From Paenibacillus ehimensis NBRC 15659 (lineage in GTDB: Bacteria > Bacillota > Bacilli > Paenibacillales > NBRC-103111): a stretch of 64,000 nucleotides of DNA. Location of the stretch: positions 1-64,000 of the forward strand of contig NZ_BILX01000017.1 of NCBI RefSeq assembly GCF_004000785.1. Reading direction: 5' to 3'. The notes below the pieces were generated by a model. The model was given only the letters and a program-made list of their open reading frames with translations, was not told where the DNA came from and did no database searches. The translations under genes were made by a program, and so were the position numbers. Below are positions 41,764 to 49,665 of this stretch, in pieces; position 1 is the stretch's first letter; every line of letters begins with the position of its first letter.

Positions 41764-42546
41764 ATGGTTAAGGACTCGTGGTTTACGATTCAGGAAATCG
41801 ATAATAAAACATTCGCAATTAGTGAATATGGACATTGGGAGAAAGTGCATTCATTTTTATTAGTTGGCAAAGAGAAAGCCGTTCTTATTGATACGGGTCT
41901 TGGGATTGATAATATTAAACGCATAACGGATCAATTGACTGATTTACCGATTGTTGTTTTAACTACTCATGTGCATTTTGATCATATTGGAAGTCATGGG
42001 GAATTTGAGAATGTTTATGTTCATGCAGCTGACTCAGATTGGTTAATAAACGGCATTAAAGGAAAGACCCTAGAACAGATACGAAGAGATATTAGTAGAG
42101 ATATTACAATTCCAACTCCAAAAACATTTAATCCAGAAACGTATAAACCCTATCAAGGAAACCCTACTGGATTATTACAGGATGGCGAAGTGATTGATAT
42201 AGGAAACAGAGAGTTAATTATTCATCATACTCCTGGGCATTCTCCAGGCCATATATGTGTTTTTGACCAAACAAAAGGTTATTTGTTTACTGGTGATTTG
42301 CTTTATGATGAAACACCTGTATATGCTTTTTATCCTTCGACTAACCCCACTGATTTAGTTAATTCTTGGGAAAAAATATCAAATATTCCGGATGTCACAA
42401 AAGTTTATGGTTCACATCATACATTAGGTCTTGAACCAAGCATCTTACAAGAACTTAAAAAGGCAGTTAAAGAACTTAAAGAAAAGGACCTCGTAAAGTT
42501 TGGAACGGGAGTTCATAAATTTAAAGGGTTTAGTGTACAGTTTTAA
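41764..42546 (+). CDS. MBL-fold metallo-hydrolase
   Basis: This 260-residue protein has the metallo-beta-lactamase zinc motif TTHVHFDHIGSHG, with later His ligands in HHTPGHSPGHICVFD, Asp in LFTGDLLYD and a final GSHHTLG. It is a cytosolic hydrolase of unknown substrate. Codon use is strongly AT-rich compared with the neighbours, and it follows an IS remnant, so recent horizontal transfer is likely. Confidence 0.9.
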   Translation: MVKDSWFTIQEIDNKTFAISEYGHWEKVHSFLLVGKEKAVLIDTGLGIDNIKRITDQLTDLPIVVLTTHVHFDHIGSHGEFENVYVHAADSDWLINGIKGKTLEQIRRDISRDITIPTPKTFNPETYKPYQGNPTGLLQDGEVIDIGNRELIIHHTPGHSPGHICVFDQTKGYLFTGDLLYDETPVYAFYPSTNPTDLVNSWEKISNIPDVTKVYGSHHTLGLEPSILQELKKAVKELKEKDLVKFGTGVHKFKGFSVQF

Positions 42547-42572
42547 TTTTATCTTGAACGGAGATATATGCT

Positions 42573-42596
42573 CACCGCCTTCCTTAGAAGGCGGTG
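42573..42596 (+). terminator. Hairpin after the MBL-fold gene
   Basis: CACCGCCTTC / GAAGGCGGTG form a perfect 10-bp stem with a 4-base loop 27 bp after the stop. No U-tract follows, so termination may be weak. It lies directly beside the left copy of a 19-bp inverted repeat. Confidence 0.6.
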
Positions 42597-42605
42597 TGTC
42601 CAAAG

Positions 42606-42624
42606 AAAATAAAGTCTTAGACTG
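42606..42624 (+). repeat. Left copy of a 19-bp inverted repeat around the nucleotidyltransferase gene
   Basis: AAAATAAAGTCTTAGACTG here is the exact reverse complement of 43711-43729. The pair encloses 1.1 kb holding one gene with its own promoter. See the right copy. Confidence 0.75.
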
Positions 42625-42740
42625 ACGGTGGCATTAAACGAACGGGCAGTTTAACTCAACTATTAGTCTCAATAATGCGTCTTAAATGTTACTTTCTCAT
42701 GGGAGGAGTTGCATTGAGGGGTGATTTTATTAAAAAATTT

Positions 42741-42769
42741 TTGACACCTTATTTTTAAAGGTGTATATT
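42741..42769 (+). promoter_or_regulatory. Promoter with palindromic operator, nucleotidyltransferase gene
   Basis: TTGACA (42741-42746) and TATATT (42764-42769) are 17 bp apart. A perfect 7-7-7 inverted repeat ACACCTT-N7-AAGGTGT (42744-42764) fills the spacer, so a repressor or MerR-like protein could control it. A second inverted repeat ACCCAT-N4-ATGGGT (42778-42793) covers the start of the transcript. Confidence 0.7.
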
Positions 42770-42818
42770 GGCGTAATACCCATTCGCATGGGTCTATTTT
42801 CGAGAGGTGATAAACCAT

Positions 42819-43607
42819 ATGTTACCTATTCACCAGGAATTCATTAATCAAGCTATGGAAAGAATCCGTCAGGATAGTCGCCTCACGGGGCTACTTGTCG
42901 GTGGTTCCGTCATTCGCGGGACAGTGGATGCATACAGCGATCTAGATTTGATCGTTGTATATGATATTGCATTCAAGGAAGAGATAATGGAGCAACGCAT
43001 TCGAATCGCCAATTCGTTTGGCAACCTGCTCTCGGCCTTCACCGGCGAGCATGTCGGTGAACCTCGGTTGGTAATCTGTCTGTATGGACCTCAGCCGCTC
43101 CATGTCGACTTGAAGTTCATCTCCTCATCGGAGCTGGCAGTACGAGTCGAGAATCCGCTCGTGCTTTGGGATCGCGACAATTCGCTACGTTCAATCATCA
43201 ACGAGACATCACCTTCGTACCCTACTCCTAATCCTCAATGGATGGAGGATCGATTCTGGGTATGGGTGCATTATGGAGCAACGAAGTTAGGCAGAGGCGA
43301 ATTATTCGAGTTCATTGATTTACTCTCTTATATACGAAGTGCCGTGCTTGGGCCCCTAATTCTTATGAATAACGGGCATATTCCGTCTGGAGTACGTAGG
43401 CTGGAGCAATATGCCGCTCACGAAATGGAAGAGCTTAAAGAGACGCTTCCGCTCCACAACGCCTCAAGCTGTTACCATGCGCTGAAGGCCTCTATAAAGA
43501 TCTATAGAAGATTGCGTCAAGATACCGAAGGACTGATACGCAAGGAAGAAGCTGAGCAAGCTGCGATAGTATATCTCGATTCGGTATACGCTAGCGTGCG
43601 TAAATGA
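42819..43607 (+). CDS. Nucleotidyltransferase-domain protein (aminoglycoside adenylyltransferase-like)
   Basis: The protein has 262 residues from ATG 42819 (GAGAGGTG 8 bases upstream). The catalytic motif VGGSVIRGTVDAYSDLDLIVVYD (G-G/S ... D-x-D) is that of the pol-beta nucleotidyltransferase superfamily, with the third Asp probably in VDLKFI. A helical C-terminal half follows (YGATKLGRGELFEFIDLLSYIRS). It could modify an antibiotic by adenylation, but the substrate cannot be read. The gene has its own regulated promoter and is flanked by inverted repeats. Confidence 0.85.
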   Translation: MLPIHQEFINQAMERIRQDSRLTGLLVGGSVIRGTVDAYSDLDLIVVYDIAFKEEIMEQRIRIANSFGNLLSAFTGEHVGEPRLVICLYGPQPLHVDLKFISSSELAVRVENPLVLWDRDNSLRSIINETSPSYPTPNPQWMEDRFWVWVHYGATKLGRGELFEFIDLLSYIRSAVLGPLILMNNGHIPSGVRRLEQYAAHEMEELKETLPLHNASSCYHALKASIKIYRRLRQDTEGLIRKEEAEQAAIVYLDSVYASVRK

Positions 43608-43710
43608 TATCTTGTTGCTAAGACATATTGGAATGTTTCCTGATCGGTAACAGCATTGGTCATATACAACATTACTCTAACGGGGAACGATAGTCGAATG
43701 ATAACAGCGG

Positions 43711-43729
43711 CAGTCTAAGACTTTATTTT
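43711..43729 (-). repeat. Right copy of the 19-bp inverted repeat
   Basis: CAGTCTAAGACTTTATTTT, the exact reverse complement of 42606-42624. The next eight bases on the inner side match only partly. No target-site duplication or transposase was seen, so it may be the edge of a passively moved cassette. Confidence 0.75.
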
Positions 43730-43768
43730 TCAGTCTTGGTCCGCCTCTGTTTGATTTCTTGTGCCAGT

Positions 43769-44971
43769 CTAATCTTTCTTATTCGTAAATAGTTGGCTTC
43801 GGGCAGGCTTGTTTTTCACGGAAAGCAGCGTAATCGCCATCAGCAGCACAACCCCGGCAACGACCGCAAAGGGAAGCTGCTTATCCAGCCGATAAAGACT
43901 CGTGCTGAGAATCGGGGCGATCACGGCGGATATGCCTTGCACCGATCCCACAAGACCGGCCACGCCTCCTTGCTGCTCGCGGGCAACCGCCAGGGAAGCA
44001 CCGGCCATAAAGCCCGGCATCATCAGCCCGGCTCCGATGCCAAATAGGAAGAAGGCCGCGTAAAAACCGACAAAGCCGACGGCGAACAGAAAGAGAGCCA
44101 TGCTGATTATCAGAAGCAGCGATCCGACGAGGATCAACGGAGTGGGCTGCCATTTCGGCTTTTTCATTTGCAGCCCTTGCGTGACGATCATCGCCACGCC
44201 GCTAAGCATCAAGCCGAAAGAAATCATCCGCGCGGTTTCCTGGGTAGTCAGGGACAACTGATCCTGAAAATAAAAGCCGCCGACCACTTGCAAGGTGACA
44301 ATACTAAGCATCGTTGCCAGCCCGGCGAACAAATAAAGGCGGACGCCTTTCTGAAACGGGCTTACCTTCGGAGGCTTCGCCTGAATAACCGGTTTATGAG
44401 CCGGGACTAGCAGCAGGACGAAGACCAGTGCGACGATCGGCAGCAGCGCGCCGATATAAAGCGGCCAGATCAGACCGATGAGCGCGAACGCCCCGGCAAT
44501 GGCAGGTCCGAGCACGAGGCCCATTCCGTTCGCTGCGCCGATCAAGGCCATCCCTGCCGACCGGCCCTTTTCATCCGTTACGTCCGCCATATACGCCTGC
44601 GCCGACGACGGAACGGCGGGAATGAACAAACCGACTAAAGCGCGTGCCACAATGAGCAATACGACCAACAGTCCGCCGCTGATGAGCCGCGTCAGTCCGG
44701 CATACATCGTGAAGGTGAACAGCACGTAGCTCACAAACATGCCCAAGAAGCCGATCACGATGACAGGCTTTCTTCCTTTGGCATCGCTCAGGCCCCCCCA
44801 TACGGGCGCCATTGCCGCCATCGCAACGGATCCCAGCGAAATAATCAACCCCGAATGAGTTTCACTTAACCCTAATTCCCGTATAAGCGGAGGCATCACG
44901 GGCGCGATGATCATCAAACCGACCATCGCGACAAAAACACTGAAAAAAATGCTGAATCGTACTCGTGCCAT
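43769..44971 (-). CDS. MFS drug efflux transporter (DHA1 type)
   Basis: The protein has 400 residues from ATG 44971; a GTG 6 bases upstream (GGGAG spacing 6) is an equally good start. It has twelve TM segments, motif A GGLSDAKGRKPVIVIG between TM2 and TM3, and motif C-like GAANGMGLVLGPAIAGAF in TM5. These mark 12-TM drug:H+ antiporters such as Bmr/NorA. It is single-gene, convergent with the nucleotidyltransferase gene. Confidence 0.93.
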   Translation of the reverse strand: MARVRFSIFFSVFVAMVGLMIIAPVMPPLIRELGLSETHSGLIISLGSVAMAAMAPVWGGLSDAKGRKPVIVIGFLGMFVSYVLFTFTMYAGLTRLISGGLLVVLLIVARALVGLFIPAVPSSAQAYMADVTDEKGRSAGMALIGAANGMGLVLGPAIAGAFALIGLIWPLYIGALLPIVALVFVLLLVPAHKPVIQAKPPKVSPFQKGVRLYLFAGLATMLSIVTLQVVGGFYFQDQLSLTTQETARMISFGLMLSGVAMIVTQGLQMKKPKWQPTPLILVGSLLLIISMALFLFAVGFVGFYAAFFLFGIGAGLMMPGFMAGASLAVAREQQGGVAGLVGSVQGISAVIAPILSTSLYRLDKQLPFAVVAGVVLLMAITLLSVKNKPARSQLFTNKKD

Positions 44972-45250
44972 CTTCACATCTTTCTCCCTTCGCAAGATCC
45001 TTTTTGCAATACTTGCTTTCTACATGGTAGGAGAAAAAAGGAACGGCAACCACCAAGAAACGGATCATCTATGATGTAAAACGGATTTTCTTCACGCACT
45101 TCGGCCAATCGCCGTAAAAGAATAGCTGTAATTGTTGACTGGCACCGCCGCAGCATATGATCTCACATCCGTACCGGATTTTATTTTCTTTTATGGGGAG
45201 GTCGGACTATCGGTGTGCGGGCATGGAAATGATCACATCCTACAAAACAA

Positions 45251-46111
45251 TTATCTCTCTTCTAAAATATCAATTATTTCTTTGTATATGTCCTTCGCCC
45301 ATTGTCGTATATACGGATTCTCATATTGCGATCTTGCGATTTGCAGTGGAGTGTTCCCTTCTCCATCTTTAATGTCTTTCTTTGCGCCATACTCGAGTAA
45401 TAGTTTAACTAATTCGGGCGTTGTTCCACTCGCTGCAGTATGAAGTAAAGAGCCTCCATTAGGAAAGCTGCTTGTTTGATTAGGGTCGCCCCCTGCTTCC
45501 AGCAATAATTTTACAATGTCTACATCTTTATAAAAAATAACTGCCGTTTCTAACAACGTCTTCCCGGTATGGGTCCTGGCATTGGGGTTAGCCCCTTGAA
45601 GTAAGAGTTTGCTGACGGCTTGCTTGTCTTTGATAATGATCGCTCTATAAAGCTTAGCGTTTGCGTCTATTAGGATTTCTATGGAGTGGTCGGAGGTGTT
45701 ATTGTTTTTAGGGTTCCAATATACATCGGCTCCACTAATTTCCGAGATGAATCTTAATGGAACATAGGTAACATTATTGAGTATTTGAGGCGGGACTTCT
45801 AAGTTTAAGCTTTTCTCGTTTACTTGCGCGTTTGGTTCATTAATTTTCATTAAAATGGACGTTCCACTTTTAGTCGCCCGAACGGTCAAACCCTCGCCAT
45901 ACCATTCGAGGTTGTAGCCAAGCTTCTCTAACAAAGGCCGGACTGGAACAAGAGTGACTCCCGAAATAATCTTCGGCGACGATTCCTCGAAACTCAAGAA
46001 ATCGTAGTCCATAGTGACTGTAACGGGAATCTCGGACGATTCCGAATATGATAATTTAGGGTTGAGGAAAAACAAAAGGATAATACCGAATAAAATCATT
46101 TTTCTTATCAT
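45251..46111 (-). CDS. Exported protein: copper-amine-oxidase-like domain plus ankyrin repeats
   Basis: This 286-residue protein has a signal peptide (MIRKMILFGIILLFFLNP, cut near SYSES). Next comes a copper-amine-oxidase N-terminal-like stalk domain (about 28-145) with VTLVPVRPLLEKLGYNLEW and NNVTYVPLRFISEISGADVYW. Three ankyrin repeats follow (about 160-275), with LLLQGANPNARTHTGKTLLETA and LLEYGAKKDIKDGEGNTPLQIA. The arrangement is common in exported Paenibacillus proteins. It is the third gene of an AT-rich series behind an Hcp-like protein; ankyrin proteins often serve as immunity proteins. Confidence 0.88.
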   Translation of the reverse strand: MIRKMILFGIILLFFLNPKLSYSESSEIPVTVTMDYDFLSFEESSPKIISGVTLVPVRPLLEKLGYNLEWYGEGLTVRATKSGTSILMKINEPNAQVNEKSLNLEVPPQILNNVTYVPLRFISEISGADVYWNPKNNNTSDHSIEILIDANAKLYRAIIIKDKQAVSKLLLQGANPNARTHTGKTLLETAVIFYKDVDIVKLLLEAGGDPNQTSSFPNGGSLLHTAASGTTPELVKLLLEYGAKKDIKDGEGNTPLQIARSQYENPYIRQWAKDIYKEIIDILEER

Positions 46112-46133
46112 TTACGTACTCCTCTTCAAAATC

Positions 46134-46349
46134 TTAACCAGACCAAATCCGGTAAAGTAAATATACACTTAGCAAAATTGAAACAACTCCCGACAGTCTG
46201 CTGTTTAAAAGTAAAAATTTTGTATTTTTGGCATTTTTGAAAATATTCCCTAAATTATATTTCAAATTAAATTCTGGCTTGAAAACAGTAAAAAGTCCCC
46301 ATGCCATCATAAAAAATAAAAAAGCTGAAAAAACTATTTTACCACCCAT
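46134..46349 (-). CDS. Small two-TM membrane protein
   Basis: This 71-residue protein has TM1 at about 5-22 (VFSAFLFFMMAWGLFTVF) and TM2 at about 52-68 (SGVVSILLSVYLLYRIW), with a basic cytosolic loop between. It is AT-rich and 22 bp upstream of the ankyrin gene, between it and the Hcp-like protein gene. It could be an immunity or accessory membrane protein; no family is recognised. Confidence 0.7.
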   Translation of the reverse strand: MGGKIVFSAFLFFMMAWGLFTVFKPEFNLKYNLGNIFKNAKNTKFLLLNSRLSGVVSILLSVYLLYRIWSG

Positions 46350-46370
46350 TCTTTTTTAAACACTCCTTTT

Positions 46371-47669
46371 TTATTTAAGATGGTTTACCCAATCTTGATA
46401 CGTTAGAGGATAACTTGAATCGCCCAACCGTCTTACATACAGTTTAATTTCATGTTCATAAGCTGTGCCTAATGTCGGTATAAGTGCATATCCGCCACGG
46501 ATGCCAATACCCGCACCTAAAACTGCTTCATAATCTGCATCTTCCAGATCAACAGCTACTTCTCCTTCAACAAAATAAAACCTTCCCATTCCCTTCCCCT
46601 GTCCTTGCTTCACATAATGTTCTAAGTTACCACCATTGTTTATTGATATTCCTGCCGAAGCTGTTAATTGAGCACCCACTTCACCATTAATACCTTTGAT
46701 TAAGCTAACTGATAACTCTCCGCTTTGTATTTTCGCTTGTAACCCAACACTTCCAACGAGTGATATGGCAAACTGGCCTTTTACATATGGTTCTACAACT
46801 ATTCCAGATTTTGTATCTCCTATTCCACCATTTTTTGTCTTATATATTGTCGACTCTCCTCCATTAATAAAATCTCTTCGGGTAACAGAATCTACGTATT
46901 TTAACCTTACCCCATTTGCTGCGTCATGTGCCGCCTGTTTCTCAGATGCATTTTTAGCCCTAGTAAATGCATCGTAATAAAGCGCCAGCTCTTCTTTATC
47001 TTTTTTTGTATAAAGTCGATACGCATGATGATCTATTTGTTCCATTGGTCCATTCGGATCGCGGTCTTTAAATGGGTTCGCATAACTTTCGCCCCAAGAA
47101 TTCTTGAAGCTCTCAACCTCGGAAGCAGAAGCAATATGCAATCTTTTTTCGGTCCTTGACTTTTGTTCTTTATCATGCATTAATAATGTCTTTTGTTTTT
47201 TTGTACTTAAGCCTGCTTCGTTCTTTTGATTTTCATTCGAACCAAACTGAATGCTGTCCAATTGGTCTCGCCTTTGTCTTACAACAAGTTCAAACTCTAA
47301 TACTCCTTTTAAGCCATTAACCTGCTCATGATACTTATGAACGTATGCGTGTGTAAACTTGACCTCTCGAATTGTCTTCTCATGTCTCACGATTCGGACG
47401 ATAACGGTTCGATAATAATAATTGTTCGGCCTATACTCGGTAAGTGCCCATGCAAATAGCGTATTGGAGTTATCTGTATCTTGTTCCACAGGGGGGAGTA
47501 ATCGAAGTGGAATCTCACCCCATATCTGAAGCGAATGCACCGCATTATAGGCTTTGGCAAAAAAATCTGCCGGGCTTGTATTGAGATAGCTATAGCCAGT
47601 AATTTGTCCATTGACAAGCTCAATCAGCCGACCACCGGATTCTCGTTCAACTCTCAACAATATACTCAT
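46371..47669 (-). CDS. Protein with Hcp/TssD-like N-terminal domain and unknown C-terminal domain (possible toxin)
   Basis: The protein has 432 residues (AAAGGGAG 10 bases upstream of the ATG). Residues 1-135 follow the Hcp/TssD tube-protein layout: TSPADFFAKAYNAVHSLQ, TLFAWALTEYRP, VRIVRHEKTIREVKFTHAYV and GLKGVLEFELVVRQ. A charged linker with an Asp/Asn-rich part (140-210) follows, then a Gly-rich, weakly hydrophobic C-terminal region (about 290-400) with QFAISLVGSVGLQA and GAQLTASAGISINNGG. No secretion signal is visible. The layout recalls effector proteins carried by contractile injection or T7-like systems, but similarity was judged by eye only. A small TM protein and an ankyrin protein follow. 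Confidence 0.6.
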   Translation of the reverse strand: MSILLRVERESGGRLIELVNGQITGYSYLNTSPADFFAKAYNAVHSLQIWGEIPLRLLPPVEQDTDNSNTLFAWALTEYRPNNYYYRTVIVRIVRHEKTIREVKFTHAYVHKYHEQVNGLKGVLEFELVVRQRRDQLDSIQFGSNENQKNEAGLSTKKQKTLLMHDKEQKSRTEKRLHIASASEVESFKNSWGESYANPFKDRDPNGPMEQIDHHAYRLYTKKDKEELALYYDAFTRAKNASEKQAAHDAANGVRLKYVDSVTRRDFINGGESTIYKTKNGGIGDTKSGIVVEPYVKGQFAISLVGSVGLQAKIQSGELSVSLIKGINGEVGAQLTASAGISINNGGNLEHYVKQGQGKGMGRFYFVEGEVAVDLEDADYEAVLGAGIGIRGGYALIPTLGTAYEHEIKLYVRRLGDSSYPLTYQDWVNHLK

Positions 47670-48132
47670 ACTGCATATCTCCCTTTTGGCTAACTACTTC
47701 CAGCTTCCTACAACTAATTCCTTATCTTAATTATATCGGACATCCCCATATTCTAGTTAATGTAAATTCTCACACACTTTTGGATATATAGGAATAGAAA
47801 ATTTCCGAAAACGATCGGGAGCCTGTTGTTCACGGCTTAACCAAAAATCTATTTTCCATGCATGAATGCAGTAGGATATGGATACAGCATAGAATCGGCA
47901 TTCAAGATGCCGTCTTTTCGAACATTCCGACACCTGCTGACCAAGCCCCATCGTCCGAAGCCCTTGTCCGTCCGCCCGATAGCGAAACCATCCAATTCAT
48001 AGACAAAATGACCATCCATGTTCAATAGATTGCTATAGATTCGTCATGTTTTTGATGAAAACATCGGCTCTTTATTTACAAGTCCGATGGTATGATGAAC
48101 ATGATCTGTGATCAAAATCACCACGAGAGGAG
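47670..48132. other. Intergenic region between the Hcp-like gene and mocR
   Basis: This 463-bp AT-rich stretch lies between two divergently transcribed genes. I see no coding frame worth calling. It holds the promoters of both genes; near its right end TGTGA-N6-TCACC (48107-48122) resembles a Crp/Fnr site. Confidence 0.5.
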
Positions 48133-49587
48133 ATGAACCTCGTGCGACAGCCCGATCGTCACAGCAACCAGCCACTGTATCAGCAAATCGCCGATGACAT
48201 CGAACGGCGAATTTCATACGGCGAGTTTCCGCCGGGCAGTCTGCTGCCTTCCGAACGAAAATTAGCCGAGCAATTGGGCGTCAATCGAAGCACCGTGATC
48301 CTCGCCTATGCGGAGCTGCGCGCGCTTGGAATCGTGGAAAGCCGTACGGGAAGCGGAACCCGGGTGAGCAAGTATAAATGGGGAGCAACGCCGAAGCATA
48401 CCCCGAATTGGCACCGGTATGTCGAAGGCGGAAGCTTCCTGCCGAACCTGCCTTTTTTGCGCCGGATCCGGGAAGCTCTTCAACAAGACAGCACGTTGAT
48501 TGATTTTGCCAGCGGCGAGCTTGGCGCGGACATCTCCCCGGTAGAAGAGATTAATATGCTTATGGACGAAAACCACTATACGGCCTATCTCGGATACGAC
48601 AATCCGCAAGGATTTGTGCCTCTCCGCGAAGCGCTCGTCACGTATTTAAGTCAATACCGGGAGATTCAGACGACCGAATCGTCGATCCTGATCACATCGG
48701 GTTCCCAGCAATCTTTGTACTTAATTACCCAGTGTTTACTGGCCCCTGGGGATGCGGTCGCCATCGAAGATCCTTCTTACTGCTATTCACTGCCTATGTT
48801 TCAATCGGCCGGGCTCCGCTTGTTCCGTCTCCCGGTCGACGCGAAAGGAATCCGGCCCGAGGATGTTCGCACCCTTTACAAAAAGCACCGGATCAAAATG
48901 GTGTTCATCAATCCGAATTATCAAAACCCGACAGGCGCTGCCCTCGATGCCGAACGCCGTATCGAGCTGCTTGATGTTGCGAGCGAGCTGGGACTCCCGA
49001 TCGTCGAGGACGATCCCTTCAGCTTGACGGCTTATGACGGGACGCCGCCTAAGCCGCTCAAATCCATGGATCCGATCGGCTCGGTCCTCTATATCGGCTC
49101 CTTCTCCAAAATCGCAGCGCCCGGACTGCGCGTCGGGTGGATGGTCGCTCCCCATTCCGTTGTCGAGCGGCTGGCGGATGCCAGGCAGCAGATGGATTTC
49201 GGGCTTAGCGTCGTTCCTCAGCAGATGGCCGCGCAGTTCCTGAAATCTCCGTATGTCCAGCCTCATCTGGACCGTTTGCGGATGCATCTGCTTTACAAGC
49301 GGGATTTGGTGATCGGCGCGCTTCGGAAAGAGCTGCCGGACCTGGTCAGCTTCTCGATTCCGCAAGGAGGGCTGCATCTGTGGTGTAAAATCATCCCCGA
49401 GGTGAGCGACAACAAGCTGTTTGAAGAAGCAATCCGCCATGGAATCGTCTTTGTTCCCGGCAGCGTCTATGGTTCGGATTCCGGGTATGTACGGTTCACT
49501 TTCGCACGGCCTAAAACAGATGAAATCGTTCCGGGCATTGCCAAATTTGCCGCATCGCTTCGGGCCGTTCTTGGCCAATCCAATTAA
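48133..49587 (+). CDS. MocR-type regulator: GntR DNA-binding domain plus PLP aminotransferase-like domain
   Basis: This 484-residue protein has an N-terminal GntR winged helix (about 12-80: QPLYQQIADDIERRISYGEFPPGSLLPSERKLAEQLGVNRSTV in order) and a class I aminotransferase domain (about 115-480) with PNYQNPTG, VEDDPF and the PLP Lys in GSFSKIAAPGLRVGW. PdxR/GabR relatives use PLP or amino acids as signal. ATG 48133 and GTG 48142 are alternative starts; AGAGGAG fits the GTG better. It is convergent with the malic enzyme gene. Confidence 0.92.
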   Translation: MNLVRQPDRHSNQPLYQQIADDIERRISYGEFPPGSLLPSERKLAEQLGVNRSTVILAYAELRALGIVESRTGSGTRVSKYKWGATPKHTPNWHRYVEGGSFLPNLPFLRRIREALQQDSTLIDFASGELGADISPVEEINMLMDENHYTAYLGYDNPQGFVPLREALVTYLSQYREIQTTESSILITSGSQQSLYLITQCLLAPGDAVAIEDPSYCYSLPMFQSAGLRLFRLPVDAKGIRPEDVRTLYKKHRIKMVFINPNYQNPTGAALDAERRIELLDVASELGLPIVEDDPFSLTAYDGTPPKPLKSMDPIGSVLYIGSFSKIAAPGLRVGWMVAPHSVVERLADARQQMDFGLSVVPQQMAAQFLKSPYVQPHLDRLRMHLLYKRDLVIGALRKELPDLVSFSIPQGGLHLWCKIIPEVSDNKLFEEAIRHGIVFVPGSVYGSDSGYVRFTFARPKTDEIVPGIAKFAASLRAVLGQSN

Positions 49588-49641
49588 AAAGGTGAATGAA
49601 AGCTTTGTATTCAAAATACAAGTCTTTTCATTCACCTTTTT
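49586..49641. terminator. Bidirectional terminator between mocR and malic enzyme
   Basis: AAAAAGGTGAATGAAA / TTTCATTCACCTTTTT (49586-49601 with 49626-49641) is a perfect 16-bp stem, with an inner TTGTAT/ATACAA stem. A-rich and T-rich flanks make it work in both directions. Confidence 0.9.
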
Positions 49642-49665
49642 ACTCTTTATTTAAGCTAACACGCG

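Noticed and set aside
42573..42624. CRISPR or repeat array beside the hairpin and inverted repeat
   Set aside because: Only one hairpin and one copy of the repeat lie here; the partner is 1.1 kb away and inverted.
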